NCBI RefSeq assembly: GCF_018881975.1 | Contig: NZ_JACVPJ010000001.1 | Span: 124,001-188,000, forward strand | Direction of reading: 5' to 3' | Source: Polynucleobacter sp. JS-Safj-400b-B2 | GTDB taxonomy: Bacteria; Pseudomonadota; Gammaproteobacteria; Burkholderiales; Burkholderiaceae | DNA: 64,000 nucleotides | Shown: piece after piece, positions 63,266-64,000 of the stretch | Numbering within the stretch: position 1 is the stretch's first letter | How the letters are laid out: each line of letters starts with the position of its first letter | Notes under the pieces: generated by a model | Seen by the model: only the letters and a program-made list of their open reading frames with translations | What the model was told of the DNA's origin: nothing | Databases searched by the model: none | Translations under genes and position numbers: made by a program

Positions 63266-63718
63266 TTAGGCGTTTAAATCACCTCTAGCAATTCGGCCTT
63301 TTTGGACCTCCCACTCCCGTTCTTTGGTGGCTGCGCGTTTGTCATGCTGCTTTTTACCTCTACCAAGGCCGATTTCGCATTTGACATTGCCCTTAGAGAA
63401 ATGCAGGTTCAATGGCACAAGGGTATAGCCCTTTTGCTCCACCTTACCAATAAGCTTGCGGATCTCAACAGCATTCAGCAGAAGCTTTCTGGTGCGAGTG
63501 TTTTCTGGAAGGATGTGGGTAGAGGCTGATAGCAAGGGGGTGATATGGCAGCCAATCAAAAATAGCTCCGCCTTGCGAATGACGACATACGCTTCTTTGA
63601 TGTGCACGCGACCTGCGCGGATAGCTTTTACTTCCCAGCCTTCCAGCACAAGCCCTGCTTCAAAGCGTTCCTCGATAAAATAATCAAAGAAGGCTTTTTT
63701 GTTATCGACGATACTCAT
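63266..63718 (-). CDS. smpB: SsrA-binding protein SmpB
   Basis: A 150-residue OB-fold protein bringing tmRNA to stalled ribosomes. Seen: [41 protein letters not shown] near the start, and the basic end [24 protein letters not shown]. Divergent from ratA by 25 bases, a common pair in betaproteobacteria. Confidence 0.97.
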   Translation of the reverse strand: MSIVDNKKAFFDYFIEERFEAGLVLEGWEVKAIRAGRVHIKEAYVVIRKAELFLIGCHITPLLSASTHILPENTRTRKLLLNAVEIRKLIGKVEQKGYTLVPLNLHFSKGNVKCEIGLGRGKKQHDKRAATKEREWEVQKGRIARGDLNA

Positions 63719-63743
63719 ATTTATTTAGCTCTCAAGAACGATT

Positions 63744-64000
63744 ATGGCAGACGTCTACAAGACCGTTTTAATTGGTCAATCAGCCGACCGCATGTACGGC
63801 TTAGTGACCGACGTCGCCCGTTATCCCGAGTTCCTGCCTTGGTGTGGTGGGGTAGAAATTTTTGAGCAGACCGAAACAGTGCTCGATGCCAAAATCAATA
63901 TCAATTTCAAGGGCATTACCCAGTATTTCCATACGCGTAATGTCAATCACCGCCCAGAAACGATTGATATGGCCTTTGTAGATGGCCCGTTTAAGCATTT
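63744..64000 (+). CDS. ratA: RatA/COQ10-type START-like protein, N-terminal part
   Basis: The first 85 residues; the gene continues past the window. VYKTVLIGQSADRMYGLVTDVARYPEFLPWCGG is the standard opening of RatA/COQ10 proteins, which bind ubiquinone or act on 50S subunits in different descriptions. Divergent with smpB, as is usual. Confidence 0.92.
   Translation, partial: MADVYKTVLIGQSADRMYGLVTDVARYPEFLPWCGGVEIFEQTETVLDAKININFKGITQYFHTRNVNHRPETIDMAFVDGPFKH

Overview
The window looks like a chromosome segment of a freshwater betaproteobacterium of the Burkholderiales, most probably Polynucleobacter or a close relative. The basis is moderate GC, small spacers, frequent TTG/GTG starts, and a gene order (rpsB-tsf-pyrH-frr-uppS-cdsA-dxr-rseP-bamA-skp-lpxD-fabZ-lpxA-lpxB-rnhB-trmH, then ppsR/ppsA) known from this group. 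The genus is inferred from layout and protein style; no database was searched.

Left edge (1-3360): the end of a TatD-family DNase, comEC (DNA uptake channel) and a small glycine-zipper lipoprotein, closed by a rho-independent terminator.

Island (about 3359-19611): a foreign 16 kb block inserted in the 3' end of an initiator tRNA gene (tRNA-fMet, 19600-19676, minus strand). A 12-base copy of the tRNA 3' end lies at 3359-3370, followed (in tRNA sense) by a hairpin-plus-U-tract that looks like the tRNA's original terminator. Inside are (a) an XRE-type regulator with a four-helix membrane protein; (b) a catabolic-looking operon of SHMT, a BenE-like permease, a DAO-family FAD oxidoreductase, RidA and a threonine-synthase-like PLP lyase, which together could turn an N-methylated or D-amino acid into glycine, serine and pyruvate; (c) a short tyrosine recombinase with a repeat array; (d) a small protein facing a soluble KAP P-loop NTPase, a possible defence pair; (e) a chain of ATGA-coupled genes ending in a Toprim protein and a primase-helicase, i.e. 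a replication cassette; and (f) a large serine recombinase whose reading frame ends inside the tRNA. No capsid, tail or conjugation genes were seen, so the element is satellite-like or needs a helper.

Core region I (19832-33415): kup, a periplasmic coiled-coil protein, radA, prmB, dapE-dapD, then smc-zipA-ligA (chromosome organisation, division, DNA ligation).

Accessory patch (33489-36824): an FAD/NAD(P)-binding protein, a Bcr/CflA-type MFS exporter and a Nudix hydrolase, probably one transcription unit of unknown purpose between ligA and glnD.

Core region II (36821-58845): glnD and map on the minus strand, then the long plus-strand run for translation (rpsB, tsf, frr), UMP kinase, isoprenoid and phospholipid synthesis (uppS, cdsA, dxr), envelope biogenesis (rseP, bamA, skp, lpxD, fabZ, lpxA, lpxB), rnhB and an RNA methyltransferase; then divergent ppsR and ppsA.

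Right edge (58938-64000): a minus-strand operon of circularly permuted ATP-grasp, alpha-E, transglutaminase-like and Anbu (proteasome-like) proteins, followed by divergent smpB and ratA (cut by the window end). No rRNA gene, IS element or CRISPR array was seen.
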